Assembly: GCA_028583605.1 (NCBI GenBank)
Contig: CM053327.1
Coordinates: forward strand, 1,674,001 to 1,738,000
From: Dastarcus helophoroides
Taxonomy: Eukaryota > Arthropoda > Insecta > Coleoptera > Bothrideridae
DNA: 64,000 nucleotides
Direction of reading: 5' to 3'
Shown here: in pieces, positions 10,660 through 22,514 of the stretch
Position numbering within the stretch: the stretch's first letter is position 1
How the letters are laid out: each line of letters opens with the position of its first letter
Position numbers and translations under genes: made by a program
The notes under the pieces: model-generated
Database searches by the model: none
What the model was told of the DNA's origin: nothing
What the model saw: the letters and a program-made list of their open reading frames with translations, nothing else

Positions 10660-12560
10660 TTCACTAGTTTCAAATTCTTTCCCAAAGTCTTGTAATTTTA
10701 AACACAAAAATATTTTTATAACCATTTTTTCTCTATACTTCTGAACCGTTTAGTTTAAACTAGAAGATTTTTAAAATTTTAACCTTAAAATGGAAATTCC
10801 TAGTTGTTTCTACTTGTGAATTTCGAATTTATTTCAAAATTTGAATTTTTCCGAAAAATTCTGAGCTAAAATTGACATTTTAAAATTGGATTCTTTTTAA
10901 ATTAATTCCTAGTACTTATTGTTGGTTTAAATATTTCGTAAATTTTCTAGCCTAAATTTAAAAGCTTTAATTTCTTTGATAATATGTTGACTTTCGAAAT
11001 TTCGCCAAAATGTGCGAAAAACAAAACCAACTTTTGTAAAAGAAATTTCAAGGAAAAACTTTAAATTCTATTGAAGAAATTAATGCAGGAAAACCCAAAG
11101 TTTGACTTTTTGCTTGAAACTCACATTTTTTCGTAAAATTTCACGAAGACTTCTTCCAAATTTCTACATTTTTTCAAAAAAAGATATTGCTGAAATTTCA
11201 ACATATTTCATAAAATTTATTTTTTGATTTTCCTTTCCAATTTGGTTTTGTGGAAATTTCGTCTTGTTTTCAAAATTGAACTTCTCTTTGCTTAAAATGT
11301 CACCTTTTTATTTAAATTTCCGTATTAGAATTTCTCAAAATTTTGACATATTCACATTTTTTTTTAAAGAAATATTAGTTTATTTATTTAAAAATTTGTG
11401 TAAATTTCCTCTGTTTATTGAAATTTCGAGTTTTTCTCAATTCGTCAATTTTTTTTGAATTGTTGCATTTTTCTCTTAAAAAATGTAATGTTTGTTTCGA
11501 AATTTGTAGAAATTTAAAAATTTGAATATAATATTTAGCTTGCTTAAATTTTTTTTTATCTCATCTTTTTGCTTAAGAACTTGCATTTTTTTGTTTTCGC
11601 GTGTTATCGGCTCAGTAATTAAAATTTCGTAAATTGTAACAATTTCAAACTTATTTTACTACGATTATGATTCCCTTAATTATCACACTATCTAACTATT
11701 TGACTATCAGACTGACTGACTAACTGGGGGAAAGACGATCGCGGATTTATACCGTTCCGGTTTTCCAGAACGAATCTCCGTACAGATAAGATTATTGCTT
11801 TCGGAAACATCTGGAGCGCTTATCTGCCATATGATTCATTCTCACGGCCGCTTCCCATTATCAAATGTTTCTAGAGAGTTCCTTACACTGCACAATCAAT
11901 AATACAAATTTTATAACTGCAGTTTGTTACATTATAAAGAAATTTCGACCTTTTTTTCTCGAATTTTCTGCAAAAATTACTTTTTTTCACTAGTTTTTCA
12001 GTTTCGAGATTATTTTCTGAAATTTCGACTTTTCGCAAAATATCGATCTTAAAATATCGGTATTCATGAATATTTTCTCAAAATGCCGACCTTACCACAA
12101 ATTTTTATTTAAAAATTTAAAAAAAAATTTCTCGAAATTATAAATATTCCCCAAAATTTGTCTAAGAGAAATTAGGATTATTGAAATTGTAATTTATTTC
12201 TCGAATTTTCGACTTGTTCCTGTAAAATCTTTTAAATATTTCGAGATTTTGCTTTTGCAATTTTCGTGAAATTTCGATTTTTCTTCTTTACAATTCGACT
12301 CTAATGTCTCTATTTTGCTCCTATGTTTTTTTTTTTAGATTTTCTTTATTTTTTATATACAAACGACTTATTTCAAAATAAGGCTTTTTCTTAGTTTTTG
12401 TTAAAACAAAGAAAAGTTTTTCACAAAATTTATAGAAATTCAGATATTTTTTAATCAAAACTGCAAATATTTTTCAAATCTTTGACTTCTTTCTAAAATA
12501 GTTTTTCTTTAAAAATCAAATTGTCTTCAATAATTTTCCTAAAATTGGGGAATGTTTCTT
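10660..12560. repeat. AAATTT-type tract (T-rich on +) around a balanced island
   Basis: Two pyrimidine-rich tracts (10660-11640 and 11930-12560) flank an island at about 11690-11920. The tracts are built from TTTTCGAAATTT, AAATTTCGACTTTT and similar words. The island is of normal composition (GGGGGAAAGACGATCGCGG, TCTCACGGCCGCTTCCC) and has no coding frame. It could be unique host DNA between two repeats, or a repeat core. The open frame at 11264-11458 is repeat translation. Confidence 0.6.
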
Positions 12561-12682
12561 GTTGAACGGGCTCTATGTGGCCGATTTTAACAATTCAACT
12601 TCATATGGGTTATTGCAGAAAATAATGTTTTCTCTATAAATTATGCATTATGCCTATTATTTTCCTTTTTTGGCTAATGTAG

Positions 12683-12760
12683 GAAGGGTAATGTCACCAG
12701 TGTTGGACATGGAACCAGTAATGGATATTTCAACTTTAGAGCCCTATAATAAGATGCTGT
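12683..12760 (+). CDS. Probable cassette exon of the DIP-like gene
   Basis: The acceptor tggctaatgtag and donor T|gtaagt bound 78 bases, 2 + 25 codons + 1, matching the phase of the neighbouring exons. The peptide is RVMSPVLDMEPVMDIST followed by LEPYNKML. Spliced to 31714 the junction codon is T|AC (Tyr), giving ...NKML-Y-YDYEEDY. Because its length is a multiple of three and both neighbours share phase 1, it can be skipped without a frame shift: 7481-7546 joined to 31714 reads ...AKKR-D-YDYEEDY. The region between the Ig domain and the anchor is the most variable part of this family, so conservation cannot be judged by eye. The call rests on splice signals, phase and composition. Confidence 0.65.
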
Positions 12761-13019
12761 GTAAGTAAAGAAACCTGTAATTATGCCACAATCTTCTATC
12801 CTTAATTTCCTGATTTAACTGCGATTAAAGTTGTTATGTGACAATGCGTTCGTGAAGTCGACTGTTTTGTGATGATATGTTGTATTTTCGCATGCATATC
12901 TACAAAGGTTCAAGAAATTCTTAAGAAGGACAATGTTTTCTTTAAGCTATCTGACTCAAACGTAACATAATTTTTTAAAGTTTATTGTTAATGATATATA
13001 AGGTACGTATTTAGAGTTC

Positions 13020-14580
13020 TGTTTAGCTTATTTGGCTGATGTTTCATTATTTGCAAGTTTAGATAAGGTGTACATTAAGGAATCGGTGTGAGGCAGAGTA
13101 ACTTAATAGTAATCCACATAAGATAATTTTTATTCCATTTGCGAGGAGAAAGGAGCTAAACCTACAAGCTCCCACTTTCAATGGAATACAGATATATATT
13201 TCTAATGAAGTGAATTACTTAGGAATGTTCCTACACCAAAAACTAAATTGAAACACTCATCTAAAAAGAACTCTTTCAAAAACCAAAATGGGAGCATGGA
13301 CCTGTCGTAGACTTGTAGGAAAGACATGGGGGCTGAAATGGAAAATGATATTTTGGATATACCAAACGGTAGTAAAGCCCATGGTCACCCATGCCTCAAT
13401 CGTATGGTGGCCAAAAACAGAACAAATTCCATTGGAATAACCGGAGCTATGGCATCTTGACCAACAGTTGTAAAAGAGGCAATGATAGGCCTCACTTTAC
13501 TACTCATTTATGTAAAAAACGAGGCAGCGCTTAGTTTCTCAAAGCTATTCCAATCGAACAAACTTGAACCGAGTGACAACGTACAGATTATGGAGAAAAT
13601 TTCACTAGGATGCATTGGCAAACCAATAGATTAAATGCCTACAAATCTGGGCTTTGTTTTTTTATATGAAGAGGTTATTATCGGGGATCGCCAGACATAG
13701 AATAGACACAGTGAAAGGCTAGCAAACAACGCATCTGTCTGGTACACAGACGGATCCAAACAAACAGAAGCAGTAGGACTAAAAATATCGGGTCCTAATT
13801 TAGGATTTTCTAAACGCCTAGAAAACACTCCCGCAATTTTCAAAGCAGAACTGCTTGCTATAACTCCGTGTGCAAAAGGATGCCTTCGGAAACGACTCAG
13901 AAATGTAAAGGTTTATATCGTTTTGGATAGCCAGGCTGCATTAAAGACTTTAAAGTCGTTCAGAACTGAATACAAACAATCCCTCAAGCCACTGGCTGCA
14001 AACGACAAAGTAAGTTTCATGTGTGTTTCAACGCATCAGAGCATAGAAGGGAATGAAGAGGCAGAGAGACTCGCAAAAGAGGCCTCAATCGCACCTCTCT
14101 TTGGCCCAGAACCATACTGTGGTATTACAAAAAGCCACTTAAAAAATAAAATAGATACTTGGGAGACAAACCAAAGGCTATCATACTGAAGGAAAACTCC
14201 AGGCCTAAGGCAGTCAAAAAAGTTCATCACCGTCTCAACAAAAAGTCTGAACAGCTTCTTGAACTGAACAAAAACGACTTAAGAATAAAAACGAGACTTT
14301 CCACAGGACACTTCCCAGTAAAGTATCACCTTAAGTAGATGGGAAAGTGGATGATGAAAATTGTAGATTTTGTAACGCAGCAACAGAAACAACAGAATAC
14401 CCGCTATGCGAGTGCATGACTCAGTTCTTTAAATGGCTCAAATTTCTTAAAAGGGTGACCCTGACACGCCAAGAAATAAGAGAAACATCTCCTAAAAAGA
14501 CTATATAAGAGGTCTAAACATCTCGAAATATCATTAAAAAAGATCCCAATGGATCGCAGTGTTAAGAGGTGTAAAATCTG
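13020..14580 (+). pseudogene. Non-LTR retrotransposon relic: RT end, RNase H and zinc knuckle
   Basis: Fragments in order: AYLADVSLFA near 13025 (a damaged YADD palm motif); FARRKELNLQAPTFNGIQIY and EVNYLGMFLHQKLN (13130-13250); GAWTCRRLVGKTWGLKWKM and TVVKPMVTHASIVWW (13290-13420), typical of the RT C-terminus; then an RNase H domain, VWYTDGSK (13738), FKAELLAI (13840), VLDSQAAL (13920) and STHQSIEGNEEAERLAKE (14028-14080). The fourth RNase H acid is Glu where Asp is usual. A CRFCNAA...EYPLCEC cysteine motif follows at about 14360-14415. RNase H after RT is found in I, Loa, Outcast and related clades. Stops and frameshifts make it dead; sense orientation within the host intron. Confidence 0.85.
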
Positions 14581-14852
14581 TACGACTCTATTTCATAAGT
14601 ATGGAACTGTAGAGCATTATCGAGTCTCAAATTTTATGTGACTCTAAAATGGACGATGTTCATTTAAGGAAAAGTGCATTTTAAGTTTTTTTATCAATCT
14701 TGAACCGATTATAAAAATGCCTTTACTTGGGATAGATATCAATAGTGTACGAATAGGAAATCCAATAGTAAACACCGATATTCATTTAAGGATACTCATG
14801 CATGTTCGTTACCGGTGCTCGAATTTTCTTTTCTTCACATATCTTAACACAG

Positions 14853-14925
14853 GAAATAAAAAAAGCTAAAAATATGACAAAAGTCTCAGTTGCGACGAAG
14901 GCAGGTGTCGCCGTGGCAACTGGAA
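14853..14925 (+). CDS. Weak candidate exon, frame incompatible with its neighbours
   Basis: The acceptor tatcttaacacag and the donor GGAA|gtaagt bracket 73 bases, with a GC-rich end encoding VSVATKAGVAVATG. Only phase 0 entry is open; entry in phase 1, as used by every other exon here, meets a stop at once (T|GA after 12760). A 42-bp version using an internal acceptor after 14883 would fit phase 1 on both sides, but it lacks a pyrimidine tract. It could be a decayed alternative exon, a poison exon, or chance. Confidence 0.2.
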
Positions 14926-14929
14926 GTAA

Positions 14930-15515
14930 GTGATTTGGTGTTTACCGCATAAATTTACTCTAAATTATGAAGAAAAATATTTTGTAAGAGGAACGATGTG
15001 GTTTCGAATCAAAGATTGTATTATGTAGGCATTAGATAGTAAGATCTTGCACAAAAAAAAATAATGCACTTGATGATTTTACGGTTCTAGAGTTTTCATT
15101 AAAAACCTTTGATAAATCAAATTTAGCATAAAGTTTGAAAACACGTGGAAGAAATTCCTCAAAAAAATATAATTCAAGACCAGATTAGGCAAAAAAAAAA
15201 CAGCACATTATCAACTTTATGTTGCCACAACCCAATAAAAAAATCAACGAACTCCAGATAATACAGTACCTTCGACTTCAACAGTAACTAATTCTAAATC
15301 TAAGTAATTCGTATTTTTAGCCACCCTATCAATAAAGAGTATTAGATAAAAGTCGCCGTCCTGGTGACTCTTCATTCAAAATATACTTCTTTTGACACTC
15401 AAGGAAGAAGAAAAACCGCATTCAGTTATTACATCCGATTTTTGGTTGCATGAGTCACACTAAAAAGTAGCAATCAAGTTAAACAAAAAAAAAAACTAAA
15501 GAAAAAATTAAAATA
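14930..15515 (+). other. Intron, nothing recognised
   Basis: AT-rich intron between the candidate exon and the palindromic repeat. No coding motif, terminal repeat or tandem array was seen. Confidence 0.5.
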
Positions 15516-15770
15516 CAAGTCTTATCCCCTGAAACCAAGAAAGATTAAAAAACACAACAAAGGTTGCTCTAACGCCTTTCGATAGCAAAGCTATTATCTT
15601 CAGAAAGATACAGATTCAGTATCTCTCTGAAGATGAGAGCTTGGCTATCGAAACAGCTTAGAGCCAACCTTTGTTGTGTTTTTTAATCTTTCTTGGTTTC
15701 AAGGGACAAAATTTGTATTTCAATTCTTAAAGATAAACAAGGACCAGTCGGTTCCACCAAAAAAAATTGA
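15516..15770. mobile_element. Second palindromic pair of Penelope-like tails
   Basis: Structure as at 4884-5160: TTATCCCCTGAAACCAAG...AACACAACAAAGG on the left and its complement on the right, meeting near 15615. The right side extends through AAGGACCAGT...GGTTCCACC, which is the complement of sequence flanking the first copy at about 4890-4915, so both derive from the same longer element end. The motif CTGAAGA-hairpin-GAAAC occurs on + at 15627-15654; the left arm has a mutated GAAAG version. The sequence that follows (15770-15910) is purine-rich and not recognised. Confidence 0.7.
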
Positions 15771-18700
15771 AGGAAAATAAAAAACAGCAAGAAAAGGAAA
15801 ACAGAGAGTAAAAGAATTAGAGGGAAAGACACTAAGAGGTGTAAAGAACGAAGTTGAGAGGGGGAAACCCAAGGCATAATTAAAGATAGTGGAGCCTCAA
15901 TGATGTTTTGCAAATGCTACAAATGTCAAGTACCATGGAAGGCTTTTCTGTATTTCTTGTGGAAATAACTGTCAAAAATTTTGGGTTTCTGTTTAATTTC
16001 TGAGAAGTCTACGAAACACTGACTGTGACGAGGTTGCTCAGTGGGAATGAGAAATGTGCTATAACCGTAGACAACAGTGGCGAAAACAATCATGAAAGCA
16101 ACAGTGAGGATGAGGAAGATAACTGAAGCCAATACTTTTAAAGTTTTTTACCTATTTGTCACCATTAGTTTTATTCCGAATGTTGAAGTATGAGTATATC
16201 TAAAATTAAAAATAATATTGTGTATCCGTTCTTTTATTTACACTCTCTACATTTTTTATATAAATTATCGAATAAAATCTTTTAATCTATTATTTGTTAT
16301 AAAATATAAAATAATGTTCAAACTAAACAAATTTTACACATTTGAAATAGGTTTTGAAAAAGCAACATCTAAGTCATCTCAAAGAAAAATGTCTTAGGTT
16401 TTCTTTTGATATATAATTTATTTAGAAAGTTTCATATACATATGGGGAGAGTTGTGGGCACTGAACGTCAGTGTTTTTGTTAATGTGTCCATTACAATTA
16501 AAATTTTCAAGCACTAAAATGTACATATATTGTAGGTACACTCATATATTTAGTATTTAACTATACAATGTAAATTAAATCTATAACAATTTACCTAGTA
16601 AAGCTTAACAGTCCATTGCTTCTCATCAATAAAATAGAGCAACATCAAATTACATGTTAAATAGGTATTGGAAATAATCAGCTTAATCTTGTTTGCAATG
16701 ATTTAGTTCATCACAATTTTAATTTATAATTCAACGAAACATTTTGTAACAAGGACACAACATTATTATAATTAGATTAATTTTCTGCATACTAATTGTA
16801 AAGTAATATTTAATAAAATGGGAGCGTTCTACATATTGAGTTTGTTGGACATTTAACATCCTAGAATAATGATAAATTATGCTTCTAAATTAACTTTAAA
16901 TATAGATTCTGACAATCGAATCCTCAAGAAGGACCCTTAGATTTTCCACAGTTAATTTTACTGAATGAGATCCCGTTTAATAAAATAATGTATTTCAGGG
17001 GTCTTAGTTGCGGTAGACGCTGAGGTAGTAAAATTTATATTGGCCCATAAATTTCCAGATTTTTATACGTTATGATTTACCTAATTTACGATAGCGACCC
17101 TTAAGCTTCGAATTCTCCACTATTAGTGTTTTCGCCAATAATCCTTGCGGTTTCGTTGCTCTGTTCATTACGTTAACGGCAAAACGATAAATTCTAAACG
17201 AGAGCGGAGAAACTGGCATTATTGTCTCATTATTTTACAAATTAGTTTTTTCAATTTTCATTTTCAGACGCAATTCATATTTTACTTCAGCTAGTAATGG
17301 TCGACTTGGCTGAAATAATATTGTGCATTATACAAAACTTCTTTTTGCAAGTTATATCGTTGAGCATAAACATTGTATTCAACTACAACATAAATTCCCT
17401 AATATAAGTCCATATCGCAAGATGGTGAAAAGGCTAAGAGAACCCCAATTAAATAACAAAAAAACTCCAATTTGGTATTCAACTGAGATCAATTTCAAAA
17501 ATTTCGGAACTCTTCTACCACGACATATTTCAGTTCAGTTAATATTTAGGGTTAATAACGGAAAATGAGAAATGGGGACTAATCTAAAAGCTGCAGAATT
17601 TCTTAATAAAACTTGATGCTTCTAAATATAACCTAAGGCATAATTTTAAAGTCAAATAAAGCCGAATGTTTGTTTTCGCCATTTTGTCTTTTCCACGTAG
17701 GAAATCATAAAAATATCGCCACTTACCTTGCACTCGCTTTCGGAGCGACGGTAAAACGTTTTATGTCTGAGTAATGATCAAGAAGGACACATCGAGAAAT
17801 ATGCACCCTGTCCGCCCTTTAACTAAGTGGTTACAAAATTCTGTTGCTGAATTTAACAAATAAAGTGGTCATTAAAGGTTATTACTCTCGATGCGCAATT
17901 TTATGAACTTAAAGTAATTGAAAGTTTAATAATATAAAATGTATGTGTGTAGGAGGGATACGAATGACTGACCGAATTAGAGAAAATAGAATTGATATCG
18001 ATCGTGAAAGCGACTGAAGGTGAATTTTATTGAAATTATATAGTTTTCGCTTTATCGCTCTTTCATATAAAAGCCTTCTGCGCGATGGGATTCTTCCGGT
18101 ATTATTTAATAAACATATAAATAAGATAATAGTAAAAGGAAAAGTAAAATAATAATTTTAAAAAAATCGACACATAGTCAGTCTTTACCTTGCAAAAGGA
18201 AACAAAGACTAAGAAATAATTGTACAATTTATATTTGTACAATAATGTATTTTTTGGAGACAATACTTTATCGAAATTGTTAGGAGAGAGTATCTTACGA
18301 TGGGCACGATGGGATGTTTAGGACATCCCTCGAAATTGGTAATAATTTTGAATTTTACGCGATATAACCAACTTCATTTATTCATTAAGTAAGTAGAATT
18401 GTAAATCTTTTTACCTAATTATTTCTGTTGTAATTACTTCCAGAGATGGCACTACTTTTTAAGCATTTTTCGAGTATTTGTCGGTTCTATTAAGTCCAAC
18501 CAAACTTTTTTTTAAATACATAAAATAAATGAGGGATGTTTCGAACATACACAAGTGGTACGTTTCGGACACGTCTAAAAAATACCACCTATTTCAATTG
18601 TACCACATGTACGTGTCAGAAACGTGCTATCAAAATTTTTATAAACATTTATTATACATGTTTTTGGATGTGCCCACCATTTATAAAAACAGTCATCTTA

Positions 18701-19187
18701 ATTAAAGCGCCAGGTTAGAAAGTAATACCGACGATGACAATTTGCATGAAGAAAATGTTTTAGAAAAGTTTTTTACAAAAATCCCAAATTACGAGTTCAC
18801 CATATTGGACAGGTTTTTACTATTTTAGAACAAAATTTTAATATTTTTGAGGCGCATGGGTATATCTAATATTTTTTCATACCTGAACATTAACGATTTA
18901 CAAGATGTTTCTTCTTTTGAAGATATAGTAAGTAAATTTAATAACATTATTAGAGACCGGATTTTAGGATCAATCAAATAAATAACGAACAGCTAAAAAA
19001 TACATTAAATAGGCAAAATTATCTAAGAAAGGCATTAATAGGTCAAAATTACAATCAACAAGAAAAACATTTTTGATATTCCTTTTTTTCCAATTACAAA
19101 TTTAGTATCTCTTAGTATTTTTCGTTTTGAAATTTGTGTTTCTTCACGGCAATACATGCTCGTAATTTAAAAAGTATTTTCCTATAT
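15771..19187 (+). other. Intron, no gene or known repeat recognised
   Basis: I find no convincing coding exon on either strand. A 68-codon minus-strand frame at 15926-16132 has a hydrophobic start (FLILTVAFMIVFATVVYG) that could look like a membrane segment, but it has no family signature or splice context. Balanced-composition patches at about 17070-17210 and 17690-17830 are the likeliest host or regulatory sequence. At 18316-18340 and 18535-18640 there are short inverted words (GGGATGT...ACATCCC; GTACGT.../ACGTAC) of unknown origin. Confidence 0.4.
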
Positions 19188-21677
19188 CAGCATTTCCCAA
19201 ACTCTTTTGTCATTTCCCGGCAATTGTTATGCTTTTTCTTCGTAACCCAGTAAAATATTTGTCTTGAAAATTCGTTTTTCCTTTGAAAATTTCGACCTCA
19301 TTTTTAGATTTGAAGTCAAAATTTCGCCCTTCCTTTGTAATATTTTTTTATTTTCTTTTCCCAAAATGTCGATTGTAATTCCAAAAATTTGCCTTCAAAT
19401 CTCGAGTTTGATTAATCTTAAAACTGGATTTTTTCACCAGGCTGGGTTTTTCTTAAAATTTCCGCACTTTCTGAAACTTTTTCGAGTACATCTAATTCGT
19501 CATATTTTTCTAAGAAGTCGTCAATATTAAAATAGAGACTTTTTTTTCTCAAAATTTTCTAATTCCAATTTTAAACTTCCAATTTTTGATGCTTAACCAA
19601 TTTTTTTTCTAAAAATTTCGACTTTAATAATTATAAGGTACTTTTCCAAATCTATTCACCAATTAAGGTTAAAATATCATTTTCCTTTTTTGTTTCTCCA
19701 ACACAAATGTTTAATGTTTTGCGGAACTTCTGCTCTTAAGTCAAACTGGTCCTATTCCTAAAGACAATTTTAGCTAGAATTTTTCTCAATATCGAAATTG
19801 GATTGACACTGATTCTCTACAAACTTTTAGTGTATATTGAGAAATGTTTAAAGCTAAGGTATCTACTTTAAAATAGAAATTGGAAGTTAGAATTGGTTTT
19901 CTTTCTAGAACTTTTCATAATTTATTCTTTATAGAAGGCTCTTATCCCTAAGTAACATTAACATTATTAATTTCATTTAACGTTTCTGCTACCTAAAAAA
20001 ATTAAATATTTCCAAACTGTGTCTCAAAAATTTCTATTAAAAATGGAAATTTAAAAATAGAAGCTTAAAACATGGAATTGTAACATTTTTAATATGAGTC
20101 CAATATTTCAATTTATATCATCACTCTAAATTTAAATATTTAATTTTTAATTCATGTGAATTTAAGCCTGCAATTTTGAGAAAACTATCAAAGTTTAAAA
20201 TTTTCAGAATATTAATACTTTTTAAACTGAAAGCCCTCAATAAGCATTATACTTTCAAAAAAGGGCGGAATTTTTATAAAAAATCGAGACTTTTAAAATT
20301 AGCCAAAATTTTGAAAAAGAGTAGAAATTTTGATAAAAGTGAAAATTTTAAAAACAAAAGTAGCTTAAAGTGCCAAAAATGTCAAGAAGTTGAAATTTGG
20401 AAAACGTTGGAACTCTGAAAGAGTCGGACTTTTCAGAAAAAAACCGAAGTTTCTAAAAAAGCTTATAATGTACAAAGTGTAAAAATGAAAAAAAAAAAGA
20501 AAATAGAATTTTTCAAGTCAATAATTGCAAAAATTAAATTTTGTGAAAGCCAAAATGTACGAAAAAAGTCTAATTTCTCTGAGTAAATTTCCAAAAACTT
20601 AAAATTTTGAAAATCAAATTTTGATTAAAATTAAAATAAAACGAAACCTTCGAAATAGAAATGTCAATTTTATTAAATCTACAAAAAAGTCAACATTTTG
20701 AGAAACTAAAAAATGTGGAATCAAAATTGTGAGAAAAAAATGGAATGTTGATAAAAATAGGAACTTGTAAAAATGTTGCGTCAAAATTTTTAAAATAAGT
20801 AAAATAAAATTTCTAAAGAAAATCTGAAATTTTGAAAAAGATTAAAATTTTTAAAATAAGTAAAAATTTGCAAAAAATTGAAAATTTTGAAATAAGTATA
20901 GAAATTCCCAAATTTTGAAAAAGGCCAACATTTTGAAAAATAAAAAATTTTAAAAGGAAATGTAAATTTTAAAAAAAGGAAATATTTAAATGTCGAAGTT
21001 TTAAAGAAGTCTGAATTTTCACCAAAAAAAAACTACAAACACGTCAATATTTTCTAAAATGTCTTTTTGTTTCAAATCCGAATTTTTCAAAAAAAGTGGA
21101 ATTCATAAAAAAATGTAGTCAAAATTTTTGAGGTTTTTGAGAATTTCAAAAAAAGTAAAACTGTTTTAAAAAAAGGGAGTTTGCAATCGATCATAAATTA
21201 AAAAACATAAGAAAAATGAAATATTTTTTAAAATGTCGATTATGTATAAAAAGTAAATATTTTCAACAACCAAAAATATAAATGAAGAAAAAAAACCATT
21301 TAGGAAATCAAATTTTTAAACCAAGTTAAAATTTTAAAAAATATCGAAAAAAAGTGTTGATATTATTACACTTTGAAAACGCCGCCCGTTAAACCAAGGC
21401 GTAAAATGATGCTGCACATCATCAAGTTCTTAATAGCCATACATTTTAGGAGTATACAAAATCTAAATTTACCTAAGAAAAATTAAATTAAAGTAATATT
21501 ATTTTTTTAATGTTCTTGCTTTTTACTTTTAAGGTAATAAAAGTCACTAAGGATTTTATTTTTTATTCTCAGTGAATTTTATGAATATAATTGAACAAGA
21601 GGAGGAGAATTCTATGACCCGGCATTTAACTTCCGTGGCCCACTGTCGAGTCGCGACCCACTATTTAGAAAACGCTG
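19188..21677. mobile_element. 2.5-kb hAT-type non-autonomous element filled with AAATTT tract
   Basis: The left end CAGCATTTCCCAAACTC and the right end, read inward, CAGCGTTTTCTAAATAG are inverted. Inside the ends lie TTTCCCGGCAATTG (left) and GTCGCGAC...GGCCCAC (right), a style common at animal hAT termini. An exact 8-bp target duplication is not visible, so the element is old or the ends are slightly misplaced. The interior is almost entirely degenerate AAATTT/GTCGAAA sequence, T-rich on + in the left part (19240-19640) and A-rich in the right part (20170-21360). It is thus a giant weak foldback. Frames at 19264-19530 and 20176-20418 are translations of it. Confidence 0.55.
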
Positions 21678-21840
21678 GTATACTATAGTTCACTTGTCCT
21701 GCGCCTCAATAGCAGGTAAAATTTTAAAGGGCGCTGGATTGGTCATAAGAGTAATTGTAAATAAATAACACTTTTTGGAAATTTATGCTTCAAGCTTCTT
21801 CTTGTTATTATGATGGATGTTATTGAATTATTTTATCAAC
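21678..21840 (+). repeat. Dispersed repeat family C, copy 1
   Basis: This stretch matches 34375-34530 in the same orientation. Shared words include ATAGTTCA(C/G)TTGTCCTGC, CCTCAATAG, GTAATTGT and AGAAATTTATG-like sequence, in the same order. Class unknown, no coding. Confidence 0.6.
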
Positions 21841-22191
21841 TAAATTCTTCAGATATGTATTAAAAAATTACTTGGAAAAAACCATACGAAAGGATAAGTA
21901 GGCACAACATATTTAAAAATAGGTGCAAATTATGTATAAAAAGGCAAAGAAACGAGCGAAATTGAAATTTAGGCAAAAACACATGAAAAACGTCGAAAAA
22001 GGTGGAAAGGTAGGATAATAGGATTTTACCTAAATCCCGGTCTTTAAATATTATACACATACACCATTTAGTTCCAAGAGACTCAGAAATTTTTTTTTCG
22101 ATATTTTGGACTTGTAATCTAACAATATTAAGTACAGGATATACTTCTTCCTGGATTGGACCGTGTCAAAAAACTACTAAAAGTGTTCGAC

Positions 22192-22223
22192 GCTTCGCCC
22201 ACCATCGTAGGGGGCTTCTTCAG
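22192..22223 (-). other. Hairpin motif CTGAAGA-stem-GAAGC, Penelope-tail-like
   Basis: On the minus strand CTGAAGA is followed by one A, a GC-rich hairpin (GCCCCC / GGTGGGC, loop TACGAT) and GAAGCGTCGAAC. The layout is the same as the CTGAAGA-N-hairpin-GAAAC motif of the Penelope-type tails at 5053, 15627 and 41731, but the sequence is of a different family. A Pro/poly(A)-rich stretch (22230-22310) lies beside it. It resembles a hammerhead core with one extra base, so activity is doubtful. Confidence 0.45.
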
Positions 22224-22479
22224 GTACAAAGAAAAGAAAATAAAAAGAAAAAAAGGAAAAAAAAAAAAAAAAATGAAAATAGGAATATGAGGGAATATGC
22301 AAAAATGAAAGAATGAAAAGGTCAATTTTAAAACATCAGAGCACGGTAACTCAGTATGTCCACCATACCAGAGGCGAAACTCTTCAGAAGATCGAAACCG
22401 GTATTTGGTTTACAAACTTCGAATCTAATAAATGTTTAAACCTATTGGTCTGTGCATTAAACTTCGATCATAAAAAAGG

Positions 22480-22514
22480 CAGTCGCGGCTGGTGACTTTT
22501 TGACAGGGGGTGCG
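22480..22514 (+). mobile_element. Left end of a hAT-type element
   Basis: CAGTCGCGGCTGGTGAC followed by GACAGGGGGTGC strongly resembles the hAT end at 56098 (CAGTGGCGG...) and 58664, with the same internal GGGGGTGC word. I did not find the matching right end or a duplicated target, so only the terminus is called. The element body, if present, continues into 22515 onward. Confidence 0.45.

Noticed and set aside
15926..16132. Possible membrane protein fragment (minus strand)
   Set aside because: The hydrophobic start is suggestive, but there is no continuation, splice site or recognisable family.
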